From Candidatus Methylomirabilota bacterium (GTDB taxonomy: Bacteria > Methylomirabilota > Methylomirabilia > Methylomirabilales > Methylomirabilaceae), in contig JAGWQH010000039.1 of the NCBI GenBank assembly GCA_028870115.1, forward strand, positions 1 through 42,424: 42,424 nt of DNA, in the 5' to 3' direction. Made by a program: the position numbers and the translations under genes. The notes under the pieces are model-generated. The model was not told the origin of the DNA. It searched no databases and was given only the letters and a program-made list of their open reading frames with translations. Below are positions 9,177 to 18,477 of the stretch, piece by piece; within the stretch, counting starts at the first letter, position 1; every line of letters begins with the position of its first letter.

Positions 9177-9438
9177 GCAGATGCTCCATCCGGCGACCCG
9201 TCTCTGCCCTGAGCTGCGCAAGCCACCGGTGCACCTCTTTCAAGGTAGAAAGCTCCGGGTGGCCTTCATCGCTCCAGGCCCCGGCCGCTTTTTCCATGGC
9301 TTGTTCCAGACGCTGTCGCCTCAGCTCCTTTCGAGTCGCCTCCACGATAAACTCGCTCCGTTTCCGTCGTGAGACCACCTGATCCACTTCTCTGAGGAGG
9401 TCCCGCGGAAATACGACCTGCATCTTCATCTTCTGCAT
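9169..9438 (-). CDS. VapB-type ribbon-helix-helix antitoxin
   Basis: An 89-residue antitoxin paired with the overlapping PIN toxin. Residues from the start show a ribbon-helix-helix pattern: a beta strand (MKMQVVFPRDLLREVD), a short turn and the helix RSEFIVEATRKELRRQRLE. A C-terminal tail follows that would wrap the toxin. The frame is open to 9600, but the upstream residues look non-coding. The ATG at 9438 has GGAGGA four bases upstream; an ATG at 9429 is also possible. Antitoxins of this class usually repress their own promoter as a complex with the toxin; no clear operator was spotted upstream. Confidence 0.8.
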   Translation of the reverse strand: MQKMKMQVVFPRDLLREVDQVVSRRKRSEFIVEATRKELRRQRLEQAMEKAAGAWSDEGHPELSTLKEVHRWLAQLRAETGRRMEHLHG

Positions 9439-9596
9439 CCCTTCCTCCCCCATCTCACGAGTCTCCCCAGACATCGTCATCCGATAGCGCTCCGGCTGAA
9501 CAGCCAGGTCGCGAAACCCCCGCAAGAAGAACATACAGGAAGAAGGAGATGGTGTCAACACTGTAAGCATGACAATATAGCCAGTATTGTATCTCC

Positions 9597-9941
9597 TCAA
9601 AGGGTGCCCAACTGGCCTTCCTGGCGGCCCTTGCGTTCTCCATCGGTTTAGCCTTTGCTACAGCGAAGATAATCACCGGTGAGGTGGTCTGGGTGGAACC
9701 CTCTGCGGAGATCCTGGTGATCAATGCTCACGGAAAGGAGATAACTTTCCGGGTGGCGGAGAAGGCTGGAAGGTTGGTTGGGTACCTGTTCACCGGATTC
9801 CTGGAAGAGCAGGAAACGACTTTCGGTGACGCAGAGAACGCTGCACGGGCACTGGCTAATGTGAAACCAGGCGACAAGGTGACAGTGAATTACACCGAGA
9901 CTAACGGAAATCTTTACGCTCAGTCCTTCGTGACGGACTGA
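9597..9941 (+). pseudogene. Small exported DUF5666-like protein, 5' end missing
   Basis: The frame is open from just after an in-frame TGA (9570-9572) to a stop at 9941. It encodes a signal-peptide-like hydrophobic stretch (FLAALAFSIGLAFATAK, about 9618-9668) and a mature domain ITGEVVWVEPSAEILVINAH ... ALANVKPGDKVTVNYTE. The paralogue at 10188 has the same order. No ATG, GTG or TTG precedes the signal peptide in frame. The first usable codon, the GTG at 9684, lies after it and lacks a ribosome site. The gene therefore seems to have lost its start, perhaps by rearrangement next to vapBC. A strong terminator follows at 9962. Family and function are not certain; similarity to DUF5666-type beta domains is by eye. 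Confidence 0.6.
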
Positions 9942-9961
9942 GCCGACGTGAAATGGGTATA

Positions 9962-9993
9962 AAGAGGCGGCTCTCGCCCCGAGGGCCGCCTCT
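9962..9993 (+). terminator. Rho-independent terminator
   Basis: AAGAGGCGG pairs with CCGCCTCTT, with extra inner pairing (CTC/GAG), and is followed by a pyrimidine-rich TCTTCTTTT tract. It sits 20 nt after the stop of the first small exported-protein gene. Confidence 0.8.
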
Positions 9994-10187
9994 TCTTCTT
10001 TTCTCAGCCGTCCGAAATTCCTTTGGTCCGGACAGACGGCACTCGACGTATGAGACCGCCATGGCATATTATAATATTTAATAGAGGGGATGTGGGATAA
10101 CTGAAGTTGATCACACTGAGCGGTGAGCCTCCAGAAGTGGGCACAGAGTTTGCGACTCATACTCAATATGAAGGGAGGTGACCTTCC

Positions 10188-10478
10188 ATGCGGAGACAAA
10201 TGGCAGTAGCCCTTGTCGCCATCCTGGCAGTTGTGTCCTTTACTGGAGTGGCGTTTGCTACGCATTTGATCACCGGCGAGGTAGTCTCGGCAAACCCATC
10301 CACGAAGACGCTAGTGATAAATGCTCAGGGGCATGAGATAACGTTCAGCGTGATGGAGAGCGCTGTACATGCCATGGCTGACCTTAAGCCAGGCGCCAAG
10401 GTAGCGGTCGTTTTCAGCGAAGGTGACGGGAAGCTACCAGTGTGCCACCATGTGTTCCTCTGGCCGACTGGAGGGTAA
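10188..10478 (+). CDS. Small exported DUF5666-like protein, apparently frameshifted at its C-terminus
   Basis: A 96-residue protein with a clear signal peptide (MRRQMAVALVAILAVV ... VAFA, cleavage near residue 24), then THLITGEVVSANPSTKTLVI and ADLKPGAKVAVVF. The ATG has GGGAGGTGA upstream. After GDGKLP the frame runs into unrelated residues and stops at 10476-10478. In the +2 frame, 10475-10537 reads VTVSYTGADGKLTAQSATKG and stop, which closely matches the expected end of this domain (compare the paralogue's VTVNYTETNGNLYAQSF). The GACGGGAAGCT motif occurs twice, so a small internal duplication with frameshift is likely. A terminator follows at 10556. Exported location is inferred; function unknown. 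Confidence 0.7.
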   Translation: MRRQMAVALVAILAVVSFTGVAFATHLITGEVVSANPSTKTLVINAQGHEITFSVMESAVHAMADLKPGAKVAVVFSEGDGKLPVCHHVFLWPTGG

Positions 10479-10555
10479 CAGTCAGTTACACTGGGGCCGA
10501 CGGGAAGCTTACCGCTCAGTCCGCCACAAAGGGTTGAGTCGACACAAAACTGGCG

Positions 10556-10591
10556 AAAAAGGTGGCTGTCGTTACGAGAGTTGCCTTTTTT
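10556..10591 (+). terminator. Rho-independent terminator
   Basis: A long hairpin: AAAAAGG at 10556 pairs with CCTTTTT at 10584, with G-U pairs in the middle and an inner TCG/CGA stem around a TTA loop, ending in a T-run. It lies 18 nt after the +2-frame stop at 10537, which supports that frame as the original 3' end. Confidence 0.8.
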
Positions 10592-10615
10592 CCCTTTTAT
10601 GAATGATGACACTGA

Positions 10616-11269
10616 TTACGCAAAGACAAAGCCTTGTTGGGGGATCGGCTGTTCGGGCTGACGCAGGGTCCCCAAGGGATCATGCACCCAACTCCACAGG
10701 TCCCGGCTTGAAGAAGAGCTCGATCTGCCAGCTGTCTTTATGGATGGCGGCGACCCCGTCGGTAATGACACCAAAGGCGGGCAAATACCCGTCATGGTCG
10801 AGCACCAGGTGTAGCTTGATCGCTCCTTTCGTGCGACGGAATTTGGCCCAGTCGAAGAGGGATACACAGAGATCGATCACGGTGGAATCCATGCTGACCA
10901 GCCGATTCTTGAATCGGAACCGCTTGCCGAACGGCCCCGTCGCACGACAGCGCTCCAGGAGACAGAAGAAGAGTTGCTGGAAGAGCTCCCAGGGCCGGTG
11001 TGCATTGGCATAGGCGAGGGAGGAACGCTTCGGCGCCACGATCCCCAGATGGACGAGCTTGCCCTCGCACCCTCGCAGGTCTGCAGGCCCTGGCAGATTT
11101 CTCGCAGGGAATGGGCGCGGCCGAGTTGGCAGAAGAGCATGGCGACGAACTGGCCCCAACTGCTAAAGCCCTTGGCATGCCGCTCGGCCCCCGTTGCGCG
11201 GACTAATTATTCGAACTCGACTCGCGGAAAGAGTTGCAGGATTTGGCTGAACATGCTACAGACCTTCAT
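10616..11269 (-). pseudogene. IS4-family transposase remnant (stop codon, frameshifts, internal deletion)
   Basis: Reading on the minus strand, the ATG at 11269 gives MKVCSMFSQILQLFPRVEFE, then a TAA in place of the usual Lys codon, then LVRATGAERHAKGFSSWGQF and LREICQGLQTC. This is the N-terminal DUF4372-type domain of IS4 transposases. After a frameshift near 11070 the catalytic part continues: VSMDSTVIDLCVSLFDWAKF, which contains the first catalytic Asp (DST), then IKLHLVLDHDGYLPAF. The second half of the DDE domain is missing: VITDGVAAIHK runs almost directly into DSWQIELFFK, near the normal C-terminus, and a second frameshift leads to a stop at 10616. No functional protein is expected. 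It separates a truncated GH57 gene from unrelated DNA. Confidence 0.8.
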
Positions 11270-11279
11270 GGTTGAGTCC

Positions 11280-11961
11280 TCCTTGGTTGGGGGTGACTGT
11301 TTGGGTGAACATGTACCCCCTATGGTACCTTGGAGGACGCAGCCTTCGAAACCTATTTTGGACAAGACTGGAGCGTCCACCTACTCTCTCAAGCCGCTCT
11401 TTCGCGACGAGCAGCGAAAGGTCTTCAACCTCATCCTGGAATCGACCATGGCCGAGGTCGAGACCGTCTATCACCAGCTCTACGAGCACCATGCCCCGCT
11501 GATGCATTTTCGGAGTACGCTCGGCATCCCGTTGCCCAAGGTCTTCCATGCGGCTGCAGAGGTTGTTCTGAACACTGATCTCCGCCGGGGCTTCCAGGAA
11601 GAGGCGCCTGATCGCGGCCGCATCCAAGCCCTGTTAGAGGATGCCAGGATGTGGCGAGTCGAGCTTGACATCTTCGGTCTCTGGTATACGCTCAAGCAGA
11701 CGATTCAGCGGCTGGCCGAGGGGTTTCGGGTACAGCCTGCCGAGACCCCCCTTCTCCAGCGGCTCGAGGCAATGGTGGCTCTGACGCACGCTCTGCCCTT
11801 CGAGGTGGATCTGTGGGAGGCCCAGAACGTCTATTATGAACTGCTCCAGTGGGGTCTATCCCGCGCTTCGCGATAAGCGCGACCAGGGCGACTCTGAGGT
11901 CCAGGAATGGGTGAGCCATTTCGTCTCCCTCGGCGAGACGCTCGGGATCGTGGTCGATTAG
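11280..11961 (+). pseudogene. 3' fragment of a GH57/DUF3536-type glycosidase gene
   Basis: From about 11370 the frame reads STYSLKPLFRDEQRKVFNLI, APLMHFRSTLGIPLPKVFHA, VVLNTDLRRGF and LPFEVDLWEAQNVYYELLQ, which matches the DUF3536 domain that follows the catalytic domain in some GH57 hydrolases. The N-terminal catalytic part is absent; the IS4 remnant abuts the fragment. The frame stops at 11874, but in the +1 frame 11853-11961 continues with VYPALRDKRDQGDSEVQEW and HFVSLGETLGIVVD, the expected end, so there is a frameshift near 11850. A further frame change near 11385 is possible. It lies 100 nt before glgB in the same direction, so it was probably the first gene of the glycogen operon before disruption. 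Confidence 0.75.
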
Positions 11962-12061
11962 TGGAGAAGAGGCAACAGGACGGGCGACAGCGATTGAACT
12001 GAAGGTAAGGATGGTGTTATCTTTGGGACCACGATGTGCAAGATTGTCGGAGAGTTCATAA

Positions 12062-14293
12062 ATGCCGTCTACTCTTACTGCTGAGACGATCGAGGCGATT
12101 GTCCAGGGTGAGCATGGCGATTCGTTCGCCGTGCTGGGCCCGCATGAGGTACATGTCGCCTCAGAGCCGTGCGTCGCCGTGCGCGCCTTCCTCCCGGATG
12201 CCCGGGAGGCGACGGTCGTTCATGCTGATGGTGTGAGCGAGGACCGGCCCATGGAGCTGGCGCACCCGGATGGTCTCTTCGAGGTTATCGTTCCGACGCG
12301 GGACGGCCTCTTTCCGTATCGACTGCGTGTCGTAGACCGGCAGGGAGAAGGGTGCGAGATCGAGGACCCTTACCGTTTTCCCTCGACCTTGAGCGACTAT
12401 GACCTATACCTGATGGGTGAGGGCAGCCATTTCAGAAACTATGAAAAGTTGGGGGCCCACCTGATGACCCTGGGTGGTGTGCCCGGGGTGTGCTTTGCGG
12501 TCTGGGCCCCCAATGCCAAAAGAGTCAGCGTCGTCGGAGACTTCAATCGCTGGGACGGCCGGCGTCATCCGATGCGACACCATCCCGGAAACGGCATATG
12601 GGATCTCTTCATCCCGGGTCTCACAGAGGGCGCGCTGTACAAATTCGAGATCAAGTCGCAATCCGGCGAGCCGCTCGCCCTCAAAGCCGACCCATTCGCC
12701 TTTGCCTTCGAGCCATCACCCCGAACCGCCTCGCGTGTGTTCAACATTGATGCCTACCGGTGGGGGGATGCATCGTGGATGGAAGCGCGAGAGCATTACA
12801 ACGGGCTTGAGCGACCGGTAGCGATCTACGAGGTACATCTGGGCTCCTGGATGCGGCCGCGTGAGGAGGGGAAAGATTTTCTCACGTATCGGGAGCTGGC
12901 GCACCAGCTTGCCGATTACCTGACCGAGATGGGATACACCCACGTCGAACTGCTCCCGATCACGGAGCACCCATTTTACGGCTCGTGGGGGTACCAAACT
13001 ATCGGCTACTTCGCGCCAACCTGCCGATATGGAACGCCGGCAGATTTCATGTACTTCGTCGATCATTTGCACCAGTGCGGGATTGGCGTAATCCTTGACT
13101 GGGTCCCATCCCATTTTCCCCGCGACCCGCATGGGTTGGTTTACTTCGACGGGACCTACCTTTATGAGCATGAAGATCCCCGCAGGGGTGAACATCGCGA
13201 GTGGGGTACGCTCATCTTCAATTACGGCCGAAAGGAAGTGGACAACTTCCTGCTGAGCAATGCGCTCTTCTGGCTTGAACGCTATCATCTGGATGGTCTG
13301 CGGGTGGATGCGGTCGCCTCGATGCTCTATCTGGACTACTCCCGCAAGCCTGGCGAGTGGATCCCCAACATCCATGGCGGCAACGAGAATCTGGAGGCGG
13401 TCGCCTTCCTCAGGCGCCTCAATGAACTGATCTACGAGCACCATCCCGGCGTGATGACGATTGCGGAGGAATCGACCGCATGGCCCCAAGTCTCGCGCCC
13501 GACCTACATGGGCGGACTTGGCTTCGGGTTGAAGTGGAACATGGGGTGGATGCATGACATGCTCGGGTATATGGCACTCGATCCGATTCATCGAAGCTAT
13601 CACCATAACAACCTGACCTTCGGTCTGCTCTATGCCTTCAGCGAAAACTTTATCCTGCCCCTTTCCCACGATGAGGTGGTGCATGGGAAAGGCTCACTGC
13701 TTGGAAAGATGTCGGGCGATATCTGGCAGAAGTTCGCGAACCTGCGCGGCTTCTATGTCTATATGTATGGGCAACCGGGGAAGAAGCTTCTGTTCATGGG
13801 AGGAGAGTTCGGCCAATGGCGCGAGTGGAATCACGACCAGGGCTTGGACTGGCATCTCCTCACGGAAGGTCCCCATCACAAAGGGGTACAGAGGCTCGTA
13901 CAGGACCTGAATCGGCTTTACCGGGCGCAACCGGCTCTGCACGAGGTCGATTTCGATCTGCGCGGATTCGAGTGGATCGACTGCCATGACTGGCAGGGGA
14001 GCATCGTCTCTTTCCTGCGGCACGCCAGGAATCCGGAAGACTTCATGATCGTGGTCTGCAACTTTACCCCCGTGCCCAGATACGGCTATCGCATCGGTGT
14101 ACCGACCGGTGGCTACTATGTGGAGCTACTGAACTCGGATGCCGCGATCTACGGTGGCAGTAATCTCGGGAATGGCGGCGGCGTTACGGCAGAGCCGATC
14201 CCGGATCATGGACAGCCGTTTTCACTGCTCCTCACTCTTCCTCCATTGGCCGGGTTGATCCTCAAGCCCGCAACCACCCCGGGTCCAACATGA
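12062..14293 (+). CDS. glgB: 1,4-alpha-glucan branching enzyme GlgB (GH13, CBM48)
   Basis: A 743-residue glycogen branching enzyme that transfers segments of alpha-1,4-glucan to form alpha-1,6 branches. It has an extra N-terminal module (residues 1-110), a CBM48 domain (about 110-220, [20 protein letters not shown]), the GH13 barrel (about 250-620) and a C-terminal beta domain. Catalytic landmarks are [10 protein letters not shown], the nucleophile Asp in GLRVDAVAS (about 415), the acid Glu in TIAEEST (about 467) and the transition-state Asp in [11 protein letters not shown] (about 536). Length is typical for the long GlgB class. GGAGAG lies eight bases before the ATG. The next gene, a GH57 enzyme, follows after 48 nt, giving a storage-glucan operon. 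Confidence 0.96.
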   Translation: MPSTLTAETIEAIVQGEHGDSFAVLGPHEVHVASEPCVAVRAFLPDAREATVVHADGVSEDRPMELAHPDGLFEVIVPTRDGLFPYRLRVVDRQGEGCEIEDPYRFPSTLSDYDLYLMGEGSHFRNYEKLGAHLMTLGGVPGVCFAVWAPNAKRVSVVGDFNRWDGRRHPMRHHPGNGIWDLFIPGLTEGALYKFEIKSQSGEPLALKADPFAFAFEPSPRTASRVFNIDAYRWGDASWMEAREHYNGLERPVAIYEVHLGSWMRPREEGKDFLTYRELAHQLADYLTEMGYTHVELLPITEHPFYGSWGYQTIGYFAPTCRYGTPADFMYFVDHLHQCGIGVILDWVPSHFPRDPHGLVYFDGTYLYEHEDPRRGEHREWGTLIFNYGRKEVDNFLLSNALFWLERYHLDGLRVDAVASMLYLDYSRKPGEWIPNIHGGNENLEAVAFLRRLNELIYEHHPGVMTIAEESTAWPQVSRPTYMGGLGFGLKWNMGWMHDMLGYMALDPIHRSYHHNNLTFGLLYAFSENFILPLSHDEVVHGKGSLLGKMSGDIWQKFANLRGFYVYMYGQPGKKLLFMGGEFGQWREWNHDQGLDWHLLTEGPHHKGVQRLVQDLNRLYRAQPALHEVDFDLRGFEWIDCHDWQGSIVSFLRHARNPEDFMIVVCNFTPVPRYGYRIGVPTGGYYVELLNSDAAIYGGSNLGNGGGVTAEPIPDHGQPFSLLLTLPPLAGLILKPATTPGPT

Positions 14294-14341
14294 GAACTCT
14301 GAGGGGACGGCGATCGCCTCCCGCTTACGGAGCGTCGGAAT

Positions 14342-16462
14342 ATGGCGGATAGACCTGCTGAGCAGACTTTCGACAGCGTTCAGGACAAGCTCCGTTTTCT
14401 GTTTGTCCTGCACAACCATCAGCCTCTAGGCAATTTTGATGAAGTGATCCAGGCGCTGACGGACAGGGCCTACCGACCCCTCCTCGAGGCCATCCGCACT
14501 AGACCAGCGCTCAAATTCACCCTGCACCTGAGCGGTCCGCTGTTGCTGTGGCTGGAGCGCCGAGCCCCGGATTACATCGATCTTATCGGCGAGCTGGTCC
14601 AGCACGACCGACTGGAGCTCCTGTCGGGAGGGTTATACGAGCCGATCCTGGCCGCCATCCCGCACGAGGACCGAATCGCCCAGATCACGCTGATGAGCGA
14701 GCGTCTTCTGTCCCGTTTCGGTGTTCGATCGCGCGGCCTGTGGCTGACGGAGCGGATCTGGGACAGCGCGATCATCCCCTCCCTTGTAGAGGCGGGCGTC
14801 GCCTATGTCTTGATGGATGACCGCGCCTTTCTCACGTCGGGATTTGAGGCCGAGCGACTGCACGACTATTACCTCACCGAAGCAGAAGGTCAGTCACTCG
14901 CGGTCTTCCCGATCGATAAGACGCTCCGATACCTGATCCCGTTTCGCCAGCCGGACGAGATTAAGGCGCACCTGCGCTGGATCGCACGGATAGGCGGGCG
15001 GCTGGCCATCGCGGCTGACGATGGCGAGAAGTTTGGCGGCTGGCCTGGGACTGCACAGTGGGTCTACAGGGACGGATGGCTGAAGGGGTTTCTGGACCTG
15101 CTTGAAAGTGCAGGCGATTGGCTCGTATCGCAGACGGTGAGCGAAGCGTTGGAGGGCGTTCGTCCCGCCGGCCTATGCTACCTTCCGACCTGCTCATACG
15201 TCGAGATGGAGGAATGGTCGCTCGGACCGAATGGAGGGCGTCGGTTTGAGGAACTGAAGAGCCGCCTCGGCCCCGATGCCGATCGGTTCATGCCGCATCT
15301 GCGCGGAGGACATTGGAAGCATTTCCTGGTCCGGTATCCTGAGGCGAATCGGGCCCACAAGAAGGGTCTGGCGCTTGGCCGACTGCTCCCGGTAGGGCGC
15401 GGCGCTAAACAGGCGAAGCACGAACTCCTTGCGGCTCAATGTAACGACAGCTACTGGCATGGGATATTCGGGGGCCTGTACCTGCCCCATCTGCGACATG
15501 AGATCTGGCGACATCTGGCGCGTGCCGAGGCTTGCATCCGCCGCCGCCAGAAGTTCAAGGTGGAAGTGTCCGATCTCGATTGCGACGGGGCGCCGGAGGT
15601 CTGGGTCTCGAGTAGCCGCTTCTCGGCCCAGATTCAGCCGCACCGCGGCGGTCGGTTGGTGGAATGGACCGACTTCGCCGGAGAGATCAATCTCCTCAAT
15701 ACGCTCACGCGCCGCCCTGAGCTCTATCATGATGCCATCCGGCGCGCGGCCGCGCAACCCGAAGGGCAACCGCACGAGGGGGTTCCTGGGATTCACGACC
15801 TGCATCGGGCGGCGCCGGCCGATCTTGTGACTGCCCTCTGCTACGATCAATGGGAACGCGCCGCGTTCCTTGATCACTTTTTTACTGATCCCGATCCACT
15901 GTCGTCCTGGATCTCTGGCTGCCTAGACGAATGCGGCGATTTCGTCGACGGGACCTGGGATTGGCAGCAGACCTCGGCCGGCGTCGTCCTCGACCGATCT
16001 GGGAGAGTTCGGACCGACAAAGGACTTCACCATCCGCTCCTCCTACGAAAGAAGTATATCTTTACAAATGATCGGTGCCTTACCGTTCGCTATCGCATCA
16101 CGAATCGGGGGGGCGATCGCCTACACATCCGCTTCGGAGTGGAACTGAACTTCTTCCTGCCGGGCCTCGCCTTCGGCCAATCGCTCATCACGCTGGGCGA
16201 CCAGCGCGTCTCACTCGACAATCCAGCGTGCGCAGCCGAGGTCGAGCGCTTTACCGTGTCCACTACTCAGGAGCCAAGTCCACGGCTTCGCGTCGAACTC
16301 GACCATCCTGCAGCGCTGTACAGCCATCTGGTAGCGACCGTCTCGCAATCGGAGGATGGGTATGAACGGACAGTGCAGGGGGTGGCGGCCATGCCGACCT
16401 GGGATCTCTGCCTTGATCCTGGTGATATGTGGGAAGGTCAGGTGGAGGTAACGTTGACGTGA
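14342..16462 (+). CDS. GH57 4-alpha-glucanotransferase/alpha-amylase
   Basis: A 706-residue GH57 enzyme acting on alpha-1,4-glucans, of the Thermococcus litoralis 4-alpha-glucanotransferase type (with DUF1925/DUF1926 C-terminal beta domains). All five GH57 motifs are present in order: HNHQP (about 24), GGLYEP, WLTERIWD with the nucleophile Glu (about 136), AADDGEKFGGWPG with the acid Asp (about 226) and CYLPTCSYVEMEEWSL. The beta-sandwich part from about 400 includes FGVELNFFLPG. Whether it mainly hydrolyses or transfers cannot be read from sequence. It is 48 nt downstream of glgB, and its stop overlaps the start of the MscS gene (TGATG), suggesting one transcript. Confidence 0.9.
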   Translation: MADRPAEQTFDSVQDKLRFLFVLHNHQPLGNFDEVIQALTDRAYRPLLEAIRTRPALKFTLHLSGPLLLWLERRAPDYIDLIGELVQHDRLELLSGGLYEPILAAIPHEDRIAQITLMSERLLSRFGVRSRGLWLTERIWDSAIIPSLVEAGVAYVLMDDRAFLTSGFEAERLHDYYLTEAEGQSLAVFPIDKTLRYLIPFRQPDEIKAHLRWIARIGGRLAIAADDGEKFGGWPGTAQWVYRDGWLKGFLDLLESAGDWLVSQTVSEALEGVRPAGLCYLPTCSYVEMEEWSLGPNGGRRFEELKSRLGPDADRFMPHLRGGHWKHFLVRYPEANRAHKKGLALGRLLPVGRGAKQAKHELLAAQCNDSYWHGIFGGLYLPHLRHEIWRHLARAEACIRRRQKFKVEVSDLDCDGAPEVWVSSSRFSAQIQPHRGGRLVEWTDFAGEINLLNTLTRRPELYHDAIRRAAAQPEGQPHEGVPGIHDLHRAAPADLVTALCYDQWERAAFLDHFFTDPDPLSSWISGCLDECGDFVDGTWDWQQTSAGVVLDRSGRVRTDKGLHHPLLLRKKYIFTNDRCLTVRYRITNRGGDRLHIRFGVELNFFLPGLAFGQSLITLGDQRVSLDNPACAAEVERFTVSTTQEPSPRLRVELDHPAALYSHLVATVSQSEDGYERTVQGVAAMPTWDLCLDPGDMWEGQVEVTLT

Positions 16463-17334
16463 TGAACGCGGGAGCACCTGAAGAGTTCCTCCATTGGCTG
16501 CGGACGGGCGGCGTGCGCCTGGTGATTATTATCACAGGGAGCCTGGCACTGGTTCGCCTCCTTAAGCTGGCCTCGGATCAGGTCGTCCGAGCCGTAACGG
16601 AAGAAGGGACCGACCAGGCCAGTGAGCGCGAGAAGCGCGCCCTGACGCTCGCCGGCATCGTCAAGACCGTCGGGACGACAGTGATCGTGATCATCGCCAC
16701 GATGATGGGACTTCGGGAATTCGGGTTGGACATCACGCCCATCATTGCCGGCGCGGGTGTGGTGGGGCTGGCCGTCGGCTTCGGCGCGCAGAGTCTGATC
16801 AAGGATGTCATCGCCGGCTTCTTCATTATCCTCGAGGGGCAGTTTGCGGTAGGCGACGTCATTAAGACGGGCGAGATCAGCGGTTCGGTGGAGCGGCTCA
16901 GTTTGCGGGCAACCATCCTGCGAGATTTCAGCAGCGGCGCGGTACACTTTATCCCCAATAGCGAACTCAAGGTCGTCTCGAACCTGACGAAGGAGTGGTC
17001 ACGGGTGGCACTAGATATCGGCGTCGCCTACGACGAGAATATTGACTGGGTCATCGAGGTGCTGCAACGGACCGGTCAGGAGCTGGCAAGGGATGAACGG
17101 ATGGGCCCGCTGATCCTCGAGCCGCCGGAAGTTCTCGGCATTGAGTCGTTCGGCGAGTCTCAAGTCATCATCAAGGTGCTGGTCAAGACGCTCCCTCAGC
17201 GACAATGGGAGGTGGCTCGGGAGTTCAGAAGGCGGATTAAAGCGACCTTCGAAAAGGAGGGGATCGAGATACCCTATCCTACGCGGGTACATCTGACACG
17301 GATCGAGAGCCTGCCTCTGGAAGAGCAGCTATAA
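16462..17334 (+). CDS. MscS-family mechanosensitive ion channel
   Basis: A 290-residue small-conductance mechanosensitive channel that releases solutes on hypo-osmotic shock. Three transmembrane segments are seen at about residues 17-33, 60-80 and 83-115. The pore-lining TM3 is Gly/Ala-rich (GAGVVGLAVGFGAQSLIKDV), followed by the beta domain signature FAVGDVIKTGEISGSVERLS and FIPNSELKVVSN. The C-terminal cytoplasmic domain ends at IPYPTRVHL. The ATG at 16462 overlaps the GH57 stop; an upstream GTG at 16459 or 16429 is possible, with GGAGGT near 16444. Its place after two glycogen genes may reflect osmotic control of carbon storage, but that is speculation. Confidence 0.92.
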   Translation: MNAGAPEEFLHWLRTGGVRLVIIITGSLALVRLLKLASDQVVRAVTEEGTDQASEREKRALTLAGIVKTVGTTVIVIIATMMGLREFGLDITPIIAGAGVVGLAVGFGAQSLIKDVIAGFFIILEGQFAVGDVIKTGEISGSVERLSLRATILRDFSSGAVHFIPNSELKVVSNLTKEWSRVALDIGVAYDENIDWVIEVLQRTGQELARDERMGPLILEPPEVLGIESFGESQVIIKVLVKTLPQRQWEVAREFRRRIKATFEKEGIEIPYPTRVHLTRIESLPLEEQL

Positions 17335-17371
17335 GCTGTCAGCTATTAGCCGATGGCTGTTTTTAAGCATC

Positions 17372-17401
17372 TTGACTCCCGCTTCAGCCCGGCGGTAGGA
17401 T
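17372..17401 (+). promoter_or_regulatory. Candidate promoter of the TPR-protein gene
   Basis: TTGACT (17372-17377), an 18-nt spacer and TAGGAT (17396-17401) lie about 55 nt before the TPR-gene ATG, inside an AT-richer gap. Further TATAGT-like boxes lie just downstream. Confidence 0.35.
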
Positions 17402-17455
17402 AATAAGATAACACTATAGTTGCTTGGCTGCTCCCGTGGGTGGGGGGAGACCCCG

Positions 17456-18073
17456 ATGCAAGACGAGACAGTCCCGAAAACCCTTGAGGCGTATCGTAAG
17501 GCCGTTGATCTCGACCCTGAGAATGTCCAGGCGCGGTATCAGCTTGCGCTGCAGTATCTCCGGGCGAGGCGGGTGAAAGAGGCGATTGCCGAGATGCAAC
17601 GGGTGATCATCCTGGATCCCAAGCATCTCGAGGCTCAGTTCCAACTCAGCCTCTGGTATTACAGGCGGTGTATGTTTCACGCCGCCATCGAAGCCGCCAA
17701 GAAGGTCTTGGCGCTGGATCCGGCCAACCCGTGGGCCTACTACCGGATGGCCAGATCCTATTTCCATCTGGGTAAGTTGGACTTGGCCATACAGAGTTTC
17801 GGCAAGGTGTTGGAAGCGGACCCCTCGCATATCATTGTACATTACCATCTTGGCATCATCTATGAACGAAAACGGCAGTGGCATGACGCAATCCGAGAAT
17901 TTTCACTGGTGGTGTCCGAGAATCCTGAGGATGCCTCCTCCCACTTCCACCTGGGACTTGCCTACAAGCGGCTGGGAATGAGCGACCTGTCCATCGGCGA
18001 GTTCATGGCGGCCCTGAACCTCGACGGCGAAGACAGCGCATCGCTCGAACAGTTGCACACCCTCCAAGGGTAA
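17456..18073 (+). CDS. Tetratricopeptide-repeat protein
   Basis: A 205-residue protein made almost entirely of about five to six TPR units with the usual pattern (A-Y-x-x-A-V-x-L-D-P-x-N; YYRMARSYFHLGKLDLAIQS; VHYHLGIIYERKRQWHDAI; SHFHLGLAYKRLGMSDLSI). TPR arrays are helical scaffolds for protein-protein contacts. No signal peptide or membrane segment is seen, so a cytoplasmic adaptor is likely; the partner is unknown. The frame extends back to 17420, but the ATG at 17456 has a GGGGGAG site six bases upstream. The Smr-domain gene follows after about 110 nt on the same strand. Confidence 0.87.
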   Translation: MQDETVPKTLEAYRKAVDLDPENVQARYQLALQYLRARRVKEAIAEMQRVIILDPKHLEAQFQLSLWYYRRCMFHAAIEAAKKVLALDPANPWAYYRMARSYFHLGKLDLAIQSFGKVLEADPSHIIVHYHLGIIYERKRQWHDAIREFSLVVSENPEDASSHFHLGLAYKRLGMSDLSIGEFMAALNLDGEDSASLEQLHTLQG

Positions 18074-18186
18074 TCTGCGGTCATCCCTAACCCGGACTCA
18101 CACGATTGGCACTCCTGAGACCATTCAGTCGGCAGTCGAGGAACTATCTAACGCTGACTCGGGAAACAACGGGCCAGGGTGATGCC

Positions 18187-18477
18187 GTGAGCGCTGCGCC
18201 GGAGGAGCCGTTCGAAGAGCCGGTGAAACTTCCCGTCGAGGATGTCCTCGATCTGCACACTTTTGCGCCGAAGGAGATCGCTTCGGTCGTCGAGGAGTAT
18301 CTGTGGCAGTGCCATCAGGCCGGAATGTCGCAAGTGCGGCTGATTCACGGGAAGGGCACAGGCACGCAGCGGGCGATTGTCCGTCGGCTCCTGATGAACC
18401 ATCCCGATGTTCTATCCTTTGCCGATGCCCCAACCGAGGCCGGGGGATGGGGAGCGACTGTGGTCCGCCTCAAGTAG
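18187..18477 (+). CDS. Smr-domain protein
   Basis: A 96-residue stand-alone Smr (small MutS-related) domain. It shows the two hallmark motifs: LDLHTFAPKE, equivalent to the LDLHG motif, and IHGKGTGTQR, equivalent to the HGKG motif, ending with GGWGATVVRLK. Smr domains bind or nick nucleic acids; those acting alone are thought to be RNA or DNA endonucleases, but the substrate here is unknown. The frame is open from a TTG at 18106; the GTG at 18187 with AGGGTGA four bases upstream gives the normal short N-terminus (EEPFEEPVKLPVEDVLDLH) and is preferred. The stop codon lies in the left arm of a strong palindrome. Confidence 0.85.
   Translation: MSAAPEEPFEEPVKLPVEDVLDLHTFAPKEIASVVEEYLWQCHQAGMSQVRLIHGKGTGTQRAIVRRLLMNHPDVLSFADAPTEAGGWGATVVRLK

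Noticed and set aside
12716-13684. 322-residue minus-strand frame within glgB
   Set aside because: It is antisense to the catalytic core of glgB and has no ribosome site or domain.
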